Positions 31,268 through 40,054 of a DNA stretch of 43,919 bases are shown here, piece by piece. The notes under the pieces were generated by a model. That model saw nothing but the letters and a program-made list of their open reading frames with translations, made no database searches and was not told where the DNA came from. The position numbers and the translations under genes were made by a program. The stretch spans positions 1-43,919 of the forward strand of contig JAUXOH010000245.1 of NCBI GenBank assembly GCA_030682505.1, read 5' to 3'. Each line of letters starts with the position of its first letter. Position 1 is the first letter of the stretch. The DNA comes from Candidatus Didemnitutus sp. (GTDB lineage Bacteria > Verrucomicrobiota > Verrucomicrobiia > Opitutales > Opitutaceae).

Positions 31268-31618
31268 ATGAGCATCGAACACCAACCCGGCCAGAAACCA
31301 CTTGTGCCCGCGCCTCCGCCCACCTGGGGCGAAGTCGCCACCGATGACGAGAAGGCGAAGGTGGTCCGGTTTGTCATGGTGGATCGGGTGGTGACGTTTC
31401 CCGTTTCAGAGTTGAAGCGGTGGGAGCATGTCGCGGGTGAACCGGAGGTGCTTTGCATCAATGCGGGGAAGGAGCAGGTGGTCATCGAGGGGGCGGAACT
31501 TGGCGCCATTTGCGCGGCTCTCGACCTGAAGCGGCTTTGCGAGGTCCGGGTCAACCACGAGCGATCCAAAGCCCGGCCCGGTCCCCGGGTGCGCCGGATC
31601 GCCATTGAAACCGCATGA
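31268..31618 (+). CDS. Unknown small protein after the relaxase
   Basis: 116 residues. Pro-rich N-terminus, then a compact alpha/beta part with KVVRFVMVDRVVTFPVSELKRWEHV and a helix AELGAICAALDLKRLCEVRV; basic tail. No family is recognised. It begins 5 nt after the relaxase stop and ends 3 nt before the next start, so it is in the relaxase operon. Confidence 0.65.
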   Translation: MSIEHQPGQKPLVPAPPPTWGEVATDDEKAKVVRFVMVDRVVTFPVSELKRWEHVAGEPEVLCINAGKEQVVIEGAELGAICAALDLKRLCEVRVNHERSKARPGPRVRRIAIETA

Positions 31619-31621
31619 CGT

Positions 31622-34600
31622 ATGGCCCAAAAGAAACAAACAGAACAGCTCGATTTCCTCGGGCACCTAACCCATGAGAGAACTCCTGATTTACGGACGA
31701 ATGGCGGAAACACACTGGCGGGAACATCGCCCGCGGATGGTGGCGGAACTGGAGGAGGAAAACCGCCTGCAGGCGGCGTTGCTGGACGCGCAGGAACAGA
31801 CGACGGCGGACATGGAGCGGCTGATCCGGCAATTCACGCGCCAGGGACTGACGCCGCAGCAGGCGCACGACCAGGCTTGGGAGCTGGTGCGGGAGAAATA
31901 CATCCTGCTGCCGCCGGAAGCGAAGGAGTAGCCCGCAACGCAGCCAACTACCGCATCACAGACGCCGACCGGCTGGGCGAAGGCCCGTTGCGCCGGAAAT
32001 TTGAGCAGAATGTCGCCGCCCTCGAACTGTTGTTTCAAATCGAGGCGGAACGGCGCGGGGCGACGGACGCGGAGAAGGCCGTCCTCGTCAAATACACCGG
32101 CTGGGGTGGCTTGCCGCAGGTATTCGCAACGCCCGCCGAGGCTCCGGGCTGGGAGAAAGAACAGAAGCGGCTGAAGGAACTGCTGGAACCGGCGAGCTTC
32201 GACTCGGCCCGGGCGACGGTGCTCAACGCTCACTACACGTCCCCCACGGTCATTCGGGCGATGTATGCGGCCGTCAGCCGGCTCGGATTCACCCATGGGC
32301 GCGTGCTAGAGCCCGCGTGCGGCCTCGGTCACTTCTTCGGTCTGATGCCGGAGGAGATGGCCTCCCGTTCCCAGCTCACCGGCGTCGAGATCGACCGGGT
32401 CACGGCCCGGTTGACGGCCTTGCTCTATCCTGACGCGGAGATTCACCCGCAGCCGTTCGAAGAGACGACGCTTCCGACCAACAGCTTTGACCTGGCTATT
32501 TCCAATGTGCCCTTCGGCGACTACTCACCGTTCGACCCGAAGCTGAACCGTCGGAAGTTCAAGATTCACGACTACTTTTTCGTCGCGGCGGCGGAACGCG
32601 TGCGCGCGGGCGGGCTCATCGCCTTCATCACCACGCGCGGCACTCTCGACAAGCAGTATCCCCATCTGCGCGAGGCAGTCGCCCAGCAATGCGATCTGGT
32701 GGCTGCGATTCGGCTGCCGAACACCGCGTTTAAGAAGAACGCCAACACGGAGGTCACGACCGATATTGTGATTCTGCGGAAAAGGGCATCGGGAGAGAAA
32801 CCGACCGGGCCGGCATGGCAGGAGAGCCGTCCCGTGCCGGGTGGCACGGAAGGAAAGCCGATCTTTCTCAACGAGTATTATCATGAGCGTCCGGCCATGA
32901 TGCTCGGCAAGCTGGAGCAGGTGGAGCACGGGATGTATGGCCGCGATGAGGTCACGCTTGAGCCGGACGGTCGCGAATTGGGCGAGGCACTTGCGGCTGC
33001 GATTGTCGATTTGCCAGAAGGCATCTACCGGCCGCTCACGGAGGCTCAGGCGGCAGCCCAGCGGCAGACAATTCCGGTGCCGCCGGGCGTGAAGCCTAAC
33101 GCCTACGTCCTGACCGACCATGGCGGGGGTGGCATCGCGGTCCGTGAAGGTGAAGAACTGCGGCTGCTGACAGAGCTTTCGCCCATGACGGCGCGGCGCA
33201 TCCGGCGGTTGATCCATGTGCGGGATGCCGCCCGCGAATGCTTGCAGTTGCAGGTTGCGGACCGGCCTGAACCGGAGCTGGCCGCCTCCCGGTTCAAGCT
33301 GAACCAGGTGTATGACTACTTCGTCGGACAATTCGGGGCGATCTCGCAGTCGGCCAATTCGCGCGTGTTCGCAGGAGATCCCGACATGCCGTTGCTGCTG
33401 TCGTTGGAGAACTACGACGAAGCCAGCAACACGGCAGCGAAAACCGCCATCTTCCGGGAGCGGACGATCCAGCGCCGGGCGGCGGTGACAAGCGTCGGAG
33501 GGGCCAAGGAGGCTCTCGTAGTCACCTTGAGCGAACGAGGCCGGGTGGACCTAGAGCACATCGGCCGGCTCTTGGGCAAGCCCGAGGCCGAGTTCCTGCC
33601 CGAGTTGCAGGGGGCAATCTTCCACAACCCAGTCACGAAGCGTTGGGAGTCCGACGACGAATACCTCTCCGGTAATGTCCGAGAGAAGCTCGCCGTGGCG
33701 GAGCGGGTCGCCCGGGAGGACGAGCGCTACCGGCTCAATGCCGAGGCGTTGCGCGAGGTTCAGCCGGCGGATTTGAAGGCGACGGAAATTGACGCCCGGC
33801 TGGGGGCGGCGTGGATCCCAGCGGAAGATGTCGTGGCGTTTGGGCAGGAGATTCTGCGGGTTCACGGTCGCCATGACGTGCGGGTCAGCCATGTGCCGCA
33901 GTTCGCCCTGTGGACGGTCGAGGTCAGCCACTATGCCAAGACCGGCGTCGCTAACAAAAGCGAATGGGGCACGGCTAGGGTGACAGCGCACGAACTGTTG
34001 GAGGCGGCGCTCAACCTGCGCACACCGACCGTTTACGATTACGACGAGGAGAAAAAGCCGCACGTCAACGCGGTGGCCACGGAGGCCGCCCGCGAAAAAC
34101 AGCAGAAGCTCAAGGACCGGTTTGCCGAGTGGATATGGCAGGATGACGCCCGGCGTGAGCGGCTCGTGGCCTTCTACAACCGCGAATACAATCACACCCG
34201 GTTGAGGATTTTCAGCGGCGAGCACCTGACGCTGCCAGGGGCGAGTCCGGCAATTACACTACGTCCGCACCAAAAGGCCGGGATCTGGCGCGTCCTGCAA
34301 ACGCCCAATGCGCTGCTGGCCCACGTCGTCGGCGCGGGCAAGACGTTCACGATGGCCGCCGCGGCGATGGAGCTGAAGCGGCTCGGGCTGGCGAGGAAGC
34401 CCATGTTCGTGGTGCCGAATCACATGCTCGGGCAGTTCAGCACCGAACTGCTGACGCTCTATCCAGGGGCCAACGTGCTTGTTGCGGGGAAAGATGATTT
34501 TGCCAGTGCCCGGCGCCGCGAGCTGATGGGCCGCATCGCCACCAACAATTGGGATGCAGTCATCGTCACGCATTCCGGTTTTGAGCGCCTGCCGATGTCG

Positions 34601-37474
34601 GAGCGCGCGCAAAAGGAGTTCCTGACGGAGCAACTGGTCGAGCTGGAGGAGTGCATCCGTGAGCAGAAGGGCAAGATGAGCGGCTCCTCGGATACCCGGA
34701 TGGTGAAGCAGCTTGAGCGGGCGAAAAAGAAACTGGAAGGGAAGATCAAAACGATGGCGGCGGTGCATCGGAAAGACGACACGCTCACGTTTGAGGAGAT
34801 CGGCGTGGACCGGCTCTTCATCGACGAAGCCCAGGCGTTCAAAAATCTGTTCTACGTGACGAAGATGACCCGCGTGGCCGGACTGCCACAGACGGCTTCG
34901 GAGCGGGCGTTCGATATGTTCCTCAAGGTTCAGCACGTTCAGCGGATGAACAGTGGCGCGGGCGTCGTGTTTGCCACGGGCACCCCGGTGACGAACACGA
35001 TGGCGGAGATGTTCACGATGCAGCGTTACCTACAGATGGAGGTGCTACGCCGGCAGCACTTGCAGCATTTCGACGCCTGGAGCGGGTCGTTCGGCGAAAC
35101 GGTGTCAGCGATGGAGCTGGCCCCGGACGGCGCCGGCTACCGGCTCAACACCCGCTTCGCGCGATTCGTGAATGTGCCGGAGCTGATGCACCTGTTCCGG
35201 CAGACCGCGGATGTCCAGACCGCGGACATGCTCAAGCTCCCGGTGCCGGAGCTGGAGGGTGGCAAACCGCAGGTTATCCGGGCGCCCGCGACGCCCGAGT
35301 TGAAGGGTTTTGTCCAATCCCTCGCCAAGCGGGCGGAGAAATTGAAGACCGGCCTCGTCGATCCGAAGGAGGACAACATGCTCAAGATCACCGGGGAGGG
35401 CCGCAAGGCGGCGCTCGACCTGCGGATCATGCGTCCGGCCACGCCGGATCATCCCGAGTCCAAGGCGAATCTCGCCGTCCGGGAAATCTACAGCATCTGG
35501 CAGGCGACGGGCGAGCAGCGGCTGACCCAGATGGTGTTCTGCGACCTCTCTACTCCGCAGGCGGAAGGCCGCCGGCTGTCGGTCTATCAGGACATCAAGG
35601 CCAAGCTGGTCTCGCTCGGAGTGCCGGCGGACGATATCCAGTTCATCCAAGACCATGATTCCGACGCGGCGAAGACCTCCCTATTCAAGGACGTCCGCAG
35701 CGGTCGGGTCCGCATCCTCATGGGCTCGACCCAGAAGATGGGGGCCGGGACGAACGTGCAGGCGAAGCTGGTGGCGCTGCACCACCTCGACGCGCCGTGG
35801 CGGCCGGCAGACATCGAGCAGCGTGAGGGACGCATCCGCCGGCAGGGCAATACCAACGCTACGATCAAAATCTTCCGCTACGTTACCGAGGGCAGTTTCG
35901 ACGCCTACATGTGGCAAACCCTCGAAACGAAGGCAAAGTTCATCTCGCAGGTAATGACGGGCGAAACGACGGCCCGGCGCATCGAGGATCTGGACGCACC
36001 GGCCCTAACGTATGCGGAGGTCAAGGCCATAGCCTCCGGCAATCCGATGATTGTGGAGAAGGCGAAGGCGGATGCCGAGGTCATGAAACTCTCGCGGCTC
36101 CGGGCCGAGCACGCCGAAAGTCAGTTCTCCCACCGCGGCCGGGTGCGGGTGATGGAGCAGGATGTGGCCCGGCTGGAGCGGCAGCTGGTCGCCACGGAGA
36201 AGGACGTGGTCGCGCGCCAGGACACCCAGGGCGACAAATTCAGGATCGTGCTCGACGGGGAGGTTTTCACCGACCGGGTGAAAGCAGGGTCGGCGCTGAT
36301 CTATCTGGTGGAGGACCACCGCACCGACCACCTGCTGGGCCGGCCCTCGCCGGCCGTGCTGGGCGAGTTTGCCGGCTTCAAACTCGAGTATCGTTCAACC
36401 TTGGCGGACAAGGTGACACTGCGCGGGGCCTCGGAGTATGTCGCCACCGTATCGCCGTCCCCGGTAGGGACAATCGGCTCGCTGGAGCACGCGGCCCGGT
36501 CAGTGGAGGACCAACTCCAGCGCACCCGCCAGGAGATCGCCCGGACGAGAAGCGAGCTGGGAGAATTGGCCAAGCTGGCCGGCGGGGTGTGGGAGCACGA
36601 GGAACACTACCGCACGCTCATCAAACGGCAGGCGGAGCTGGTGGACGCGTTGGATCTGACGAAGAATCAGGCCGCCGGGCAACTTGCCACGGAATCGGAG
36701 GAGACGGAAACCGTTGCCAGTCCGAGCCCGGAAGAAGAAGCCTCCGAAGAGGCCGGAATTGAAGCGGCGGGGCCGGCGGCAACGCCGGAGTATTTTGAAG
36801 ATCAGGCACCGGAATTACAGGCCCAACAGCGCGCCCGGCGACGGGCGGAGATTGAAGCCATCGGCCGCATGGAGTTTCCCGTTGCCGCCATGTTCGACGG
36901 CAAGTCCGTCACCATTCTCGGTCCCGTTGATCGTTTCTCCCCCTACAAGGAACAGGCCACGGGCAAGGAAGACCCCTTTCAACTCATGGTGCAGCCGTCG
37001 AAGGGCAAGCGATTCATCACCCTTGCGAGCGGCCTCCAGGTGAACGGCAAGCCGCTCGTGACGCGGGTGCTGCCGATGCGGGAGAAGCCGAATCCCTTTG
37101 TCGTTGCCGGACCACGCGGAAAGCCGGCGAAGACGCACCCGAAAACCAAAGCGGCACCCGCGACCGCGAAGGTCCCCTGCAAGTCCCTTCCACCTGAATT
37201 GATGTCGCCGCAGCAATTCAAGGCGGCGGGACTCGGCCCGGCCAATGATGCGATTGTCCTGAAGGCCGCGCGCCAGAGTAAACCGGTTTCGGCGCTGGCC
37301 GTGGACGAATACAATCTCAGCACTTCGCTCCCGAAAGGATATGTGCGCGAGGGCGAGCGCTTTGTATTCAAGGCGTCGCGAAGCGCGCGGTCGGAGCGGA
37401 CCAAGACGGAATTGGCTGAAACGATCTGTCACCCGGCCGCTCGCAGTCCGTCGAAGATGCGGATGAGCGCCTGA
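31622..37474 (+). CDS. DarB-like DNA methyltransferase-helicase (antirestriction candidate)
   Basis: 1950 residues. Residues ~1-20 are a short real-looking start (MAQKKQTEQLDFLGHL), ~20-103 a Gly/Ala/Pro-rich stretch that overlaps another gene, then the conserved part. N6-adenine methylase motif I GRVLEPACGLGHFFGL is near 225, with the NPPY-like NVPF at about 293. An SNF2/DEAD-like helicase has Walker A VGAGKTF near 903, DEAQ box near 1066, FATGTPVTNTMAEM near 1117 and helicase-C motifs MGAGTN to REGRIRRQG at about 1372-1408. A coiled coil (~1480-1680) and an Ala/Lys-rich C-terminus follow. Related giant proteins occur in phages (P1 DarB) and conjugative elements and protect incoming DNA from restriction. 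That role is by analogy. Confidence 0.88.
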   Translation: MAQKKQTEQLDFLGHLTHERTPDLRTNGGNTLAGTSPADGGGTGGGKPPAGGVAGRAGTDDGGHGAADPAIHAPGTDAAAGARPGLGAGAGEIHPAAAGSEGVARNAANYRITDADRLGEGPLRRKFEQNVAALELLFQIEAERRGATDAEKAVLVKYTGWGGLPQVFATPAEAPGWEKEQKRLKELLEPASFDSARATVLNAHYTSPTVIRAMYAAVSRLGFTHGRVLEPACGLGHFFGLMPEEMASRSQLTGVEIDRVTARLTALLYPDAEIHPQPFEETTLPTNSFDLAISNVPFGDYSPFDPKLNRRKFKIHDYFFVAAAERVRAGGLIAFITTRGTLDKQYPHLREAVAQQCDLVAAIRLPNTAFKKNANTEVTTDIVILRKRASGEKPTGPAWQESRPVPGGTEGKPIFLNEYYHERPAMMLGKLEQVEHGMYGRDEVTLEPDGRELGEALAAAIVDLPEGIYRPLTEAQAAAQRQTIPVPPGVKPNAYVLTDHGGGGIAVREGEELRLLTELSPMTARRIRRLIHVRDAARECLQLQVADRPEPELAASRFKLNQVYDYFVGQFGAISQSANSRVFAGDPDMPLLLSLENYDEASNTAAKTAIFRERTIQRRAAVTSVGGAKEALVVTLSERGRVDLEHIGRLLGKPEAEFLPELQGAIFHNPVTKRWESDDEYLSGNVREKLAVAERVAREDERYRLNAEALREVQPADLKATEIDARLGAAWIPAEDVVAFGQEILRVHGRHDVRVSHVPQFALWTVEVSHYAKTGVANKSEWGTARVTAHELLEAALNLRTPTVYDYDEEKKPHVNAVATEAAREKQQKLKDRFAEWIWQDDARRERLVAFYNREYNHTRLRIFSGEHLTLPGASPAITLRPHQKAGIWRVLQTPNALLAHVVGAGKTFTMAAAAMELKRLGLARKPMFVVPNHMLGQFSTELLTLYPGANVLVAGKDDFASARRRELMGRIATNNWDAVIVTHSGFERLPMSERAQKEFLTEQLVELEECIREQKGKMSGSSDTRMVKQLERAKKKLEGKIKTMAAVHRKDDTLTFEEIGVDRLFIDEAQAFKNLFYVTKMTRVAGLPQTASERAFDMFLKVQHVQRMNSGAGVVFATGTPVTNTMAEMFTMQRYLQMEVLRRQHLQHFDAWSGSFGETVSAMELAPDGAGYRLNTRFARFVNVPELMHLFRQTADVQTADMLKLPVPELEGGKPQVIRAPATPELKGFVQSLAKRAEKLKTGLVDPKEDNMLKITGEGRKAALDLRIMRPATPDHPESKANLAVREIYSIWQATGEQRLTQMVFCDLSTPQAEGRRLSVYQDIKAKLVSLGVPADDIQFIQDHDSDAAKTSLFKDVRSGRVRILMGSTQKMGAGTNVQAKLVALHHLDAPWRPADIEQREGRIRRQGNTNATIKIFRYVTEGSFDAYMWQTLETKAKFISQVMTGETTARRIEDLDAPALTYAEVKAIASGNPMIVEKAKADAEVMKLSRLRAEHAESQFSHRGRVRVMEQDVARLERQLVATEKDVVARQDTQGDKFRIVLDGEVFTDRVKAGSALIYLVEDHRTDHLLGRPSPAVLGEFAGFKLEYRSTLADKVTLRGASEYVATVSPSPVGTIGSLEHAARSVEDQLQRTRQEIARTRSELGELAKLAGGVWEHEEHYRTLIKRQAELVDALDLTKNQAAGQLATESEETETVASPSPEEEASEEAGIEAAGPAATPEYFEDQAPELQAQQRARRRAEIEAIGRMEFPVAAMFDGKSVTILGPVDRFSPYKEQATGKEDPFQLMVQPSKGKRFITLASGLQVNGKPLVTRVLPMREKPNPFVVAGPRGKPAKTHPKTKAAPATAKVPCKSLPPELMSPQQFKAAGLGPANDAIVLKAARQSKPVSALAVDEYNLSTSLPKGYVREGERFVFKASRSARSERTKTELAETICHPAARSPSKMRMSA
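31674..31931 (+). CDS. Small helical protein overprinted on the methyltransferase-helicase gene
   Basis: 85 residues, entirely inside the 5' part of the large gene in another frame. It is Leu/Glu/Arg-rich and helical: ETHWREHRPRMVAELEEENRL, then a DAQEQTTADMERLIRQFTRQG helix and an AWELVREKYILLPPEAKE end. Third codon positions in this frame are almost all G or C, whereas the large gene in this interval reads as Gly/Ala/Pro-rich low-complexity sequence, so this is probably the older coding frame. The sequence pattern is reminiscent of small ICE proteins with HWxEHRP motifs, but the function is unknown. It stops just where the conserved part of the large protein begins. Confidence 0.65.
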   Translation: MRELLIYGRMAETHWREHRPRMVAELEEENRLQAALLDAQEQTTADMERLIRQFTRQGLTPQQAHDQAWELVREKYILLPPEAKE

Positions 37475-37478
37475 TCGT

Positions 37479-37871
37479 ATGCCTGCACGATCCAGACTCG
37501 ACGACATCGACCGCTTGACCGAAGGGGAACGGTTGGCGCGGATCTGCGCCCTTCTGTGCAAGGCCATCGCGCAGAGTGATGCTCAGCGGGTCGTAGAGGT
37601 GTCCGGGGAGGATGCGCCCGGCCCCTCACCGCGTGGGTCTGATATGCCCGCACACCCCAACGACGTCCGAGTCATCCAATACCTCACGTTGATCGGCGAG
37701 GCCGGCCCTGAGCAGATTCGTGCCACCCTGAACCTTACCCGGTGGGAAAAAGACCAAGCCCTGCGAAGATTGGTCCAGGAAGGGCGAATCGCCGCCCATG
37801 GACAGACCCGCAAACTCACCTATCGGCTGAGTCATCAGCCGGCTCATGTGGCCCATCTGGGTCGAAATTGA
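37479..37871 (+). CDS. Winged-helix DNA-binding protein
   Basis: 130 residues. A short helical N-terminus (about 1-45), Pro/Ser linker, then a winged helix (about 56-118): NDVRVIQYLTLIGEAGPEQIRATLNLTRWEKDQALRRLVQEGRIAAHGQTRKLTYRL. Starts 4 nt after the large gene and ends 11 nt before the recombinase gene, so it could control excision or be a recombination directionality factor. Confidence 0.7.
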   Translation: MPARSRLDDIDRLTEGERLARICALLCKAIAQSDAQRVVEVSGEDAPGPSPRGSDMPAHPNDVRVIQYLTLIGEAGPEQIRATLNLTRWEKDQALRRLVQEGRIAAHGQTRKLTYRLSHQPAHVAHLGRN

Positions 37872-37882
37872 CCCGCCGTGCC

Positions 37883-40000
37883 ATGAAAAATCCTCCTGTC
37901 GCAGCGACTGTATCCAACTCGGAGGTGCCGGTAGCCATTTACACCCGCGTCTCCACGGACAACCAGGTTGGCGGGCGGTTCGATTCACTGGAAAGCCAGG
38001 CGACCATCTGCCGCGACGTCATCAGCAAGCGCGCGGCCGATGGCTGGCATGAGGTCGCCTGCTTTACCGACGCCGCATATTCCGGTGGGACGATGGACCG
38101 GCCGGGCATTCGGGCGTTGAAGCGACAGATCGAGGCCGGTGAGGTTAAAGTCGTGCTCATCTACAAGCTGGAGCGGGTGCTAAGGTCGACGGACGAATGG
38201 GTTCCATTTCGCGCGTTTCTGTTGAAGCACGGCTGCCGGCTAGAAAGCGCCACTGAGGACCTTTCTGAGGCGACCGCCTCGGGTCGGCTGAAGAACAACG
38301 TCCTGATGAGCGTCGCCGAATACGAAAGGCAGAACACTGCAGAAAAGACCCGGGCCAAAATGGAGCAGCAGGCGAAGAAGGGCTATTGGAACGGAGGAAT
38401 GGTTCCGTTTGGGTATGCCTATGACGAAAAAGCCCAGACGCTGCATCCCGATCCGGTCGATGCACCTATCGTCCGGCGCATTTTCGAGCACGCAGCGACC
38501 CTAGGTTCATTGACAGAACTGGCCAACACGCTGAACGGCGAGGGACGGCGCACCAAGGAACGGGTTTTTAACCGGCGCGAAGGGAGCCAACAGACAGTTG
38601 GGGGGCGACTGTTCCGGTCTGATGGACTGCGCTTGATCGTGCGTAATGTCATCTACCGGGGCGCGGTGAAGTTTGCCGGCCACGAATATGCCGCGCGCCA
38701 TGAGCCTCTCGTGCCGCCGGAACTTTGGGAGCGGGCCAATGCCGCAGTCTTGAAAACGGAACCGCGGGCGGCGGATCTCATCGTCGAGCGTGACCGGCAT
38801 ACCAATCTGTTGAAGGGACTCGCATGGTGCGGCCATTGTCAGCGGGCGATGGTTCCACATCAGAGCGGAAAACCAAATGCCACCGGGAAACCTTACCGCT
38901 ATTATTATTGTGGCTATGTCATGCGCGAACGCCGGCCCGATGCCTGCGCTGTCGGGCGTCTCTCTGCGGACGGGTTGGAACGGGCCGTGATCGGTTTCCT
39001 AAGCGAAGTCGGGAAGCATCCCAAATTAATTGCCGGTGTGGTTGACGAGTCGCGCAGCCGGAACCGGGGGGATCGCCATGCTTTGCGGGCAGACCTGGAG
39101 AAATCCGAGGCCGCACTGAAGAAAGCGGCGGGGGAGCTGTCCAATTGCGTGGATGCGGTGGCGAAAGGTGGACTCGATGTTCTGGGCGATGCGCTGACGC
39201 GGCGCGTCCAGGAATTGCGCTACCAGCACCAGCAACTGACGAATGAGTGCCAACAGCGGCGGCAGGCATTGGTGGCGTGCGAGACTGCTATTTATGATGA
39301 GCAACGCATCCGCCAGTCCATCGAACAGCTCGGCACACTCCTCCCGCGACTCTCCCCGGAAGAGCGAAAGGAGCTGGTTCGGCTGTTCGTTCTGCGGGTC
39401 GAACTGCGCAACCCGACGACGCGGACGCAACGGACGGACCTGGGCGAGGCGCAGGACCGGCGGCTGGCCTTGAAGATCAAATTGAGCCTCCCCGAACTGG
39501 TTCAGGGGGTTGAGACCCGTGACCAATTGAGTTCCGGCTGGGCGAGCCGGCAGCGGCCCATCGCGGCCCGAGGTGTCAGTTTTGACGCGAGGGTGGATTT
39601 TACCCACGCCATGCAAGGGGAGGTTACGATCCTGACACCCTTCCAGCAGGTGTTCCGAAACGGTGCCATAGTGCCGCGCAAGGCTTCACCCGAGCCCAAG
39701 GTGCAACACGCCATTGTGCGCGCCCGCAAATGGCAGCAGATGTTGGAAGCCGGCAAGGTGGCCAATCGCGTCGCGCTGGCGAAACAGCTTGGGATCACTC
39801 CGGGAGCCGTGACTCGGATACTTAAACTTTTGGAAGTGATGCCGGATATACAGCGGTTCCTTGAGTCCCTGAACACGAAGCAGGCCAACCGGCATTTCAC
39901 CATTAAGAAGGTCGGCAGTCTCGCGTGCTTGCCTCCTTCCGAGCAACTTATCGAGTTTAGAAAGATGCGCGCAGCCTTCGCGCCGCGCATGGGCGCGTAG
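37883..40000 (+). CDS. Large serine recombinase (integrase)
   Basis: 705 residues. Resolvase domain with catalytic Ser24 (AIYTRVSTDNQ), ERVLRSTDE and ATASGRLKNNVLMSVAEYER. Recombinase domain (about 160-260), zinc ribbon with Cys pairs GLAWCGHCQRAM and YYYCGYV...C, coiled coil (about 395-475). The C-terminal extension (about 610-700) contains an extra HTH-like RVALAKQLGITPGAVTRILKLL. Start ATG 37883 follows the winged-helix stop. Such enzymes integrate and excise elements at att sites; the gene sits at the right border of the element, as expected. Confidence 0.92.
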   Translation: MKNPPVAATVSNSEVPVAIYTRVSTDNQVGGRFDSLESQATICRDVISKRAADGWHEVACFTDAAYSGGTMDRPGIRALKRQIEAGEVKVVLIYKLERVLRSTDEWVPFRAFLLKHGCRLESATEDLSEATASGRLKNNVLMSVAEYERQNTAEKTRAKMEQQAKKGYWNGGMVPFGYAYDEKAQTLHPDPVDAPIVRRIFEHAATLGSLTELANTLNGEGRRTKERVFNRREGSQQTVGGRLFRSDGLRLIVRNVIYRGAVKFAGHEYAARHEPLVPPELWERANAAVLKTEPRAADLIVERDRHTNLLKGLAWCGHCQRAMVPHQSGKPNATGKPYRYYYCGYVMRERRPDACAVGRLSADGLERAVIGFLSEVGKHPKLIAGVVDESRSRNRGDRHALRADLEKSEAALKKAAGELSNCVDAVAKGGLDVLGDALTRRVQELRYQHQQLTNECQQRRQALVACETAIYDEQRIRQSIEQLGTLLPRLSPEERKELVRLFVLRVELRNPTTRTQRTDLGEAQDRRLALKIKLSLPELVQGVETRDQLSSGWASRQRPIAARGVSFDARVDFTHAMQGEVTILTPFQQVFRNGAIVPRKASPEPKVQHAIVRARKWQQMLEAGKVANRVALAKQLGITPGAVTRILKLLEVMPDIQRFLESLNTKQANRHFTIKKVGSLACLPPSEQLIEFRKMRAAFAPRMGA

Positions 40001-40054
40001 CATAACAGGCCCCACATCAACCATTGCAGGTCGGCGGCGGCGACCGTGCGCTGC
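40001..40054. other. Convergent gap, possible element border
   Basis: 54 nt between the recombinase stop and the P-type ATPase stop. It contains a GC-rich triplet run (GGCGGCGGCG) but no repeat, palindrome with T tract or tRNA end that could be called an attachment site or terminator. Confidence 0.3.

Larger units (their letters stand above)
1..40000. mobile_element. Conjugative element (ICE- or plasmid-like), ends not located
   Basis: The stretch carries a complete-looking conjugation set: MobF relaxase, VirD4 coupling protein, ParA-like ATPase, Trb-type T4SS and a putative oriT, plus a large serine recombinase at its right side. The recombinase argues for an integrative element, but no attachment sites or terminal repeats could be recognised and the left end may lie outside the window. 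The metal-efflux genes right of 40000 may be cargo or flanking DNA. Confidence 0.7.

Noticed and set aside
31617..31626. CGTATG at the starts of the large gene and of the winged-helix gene (37477)
   Set aside because: Only six or eight bases match the motif; the string is expected several times by chance.
40001..40054. Attachment site of the serine recombinase
   Set aside because: No repeat matching another place in the window and no tRNA-like sequence could be seen.
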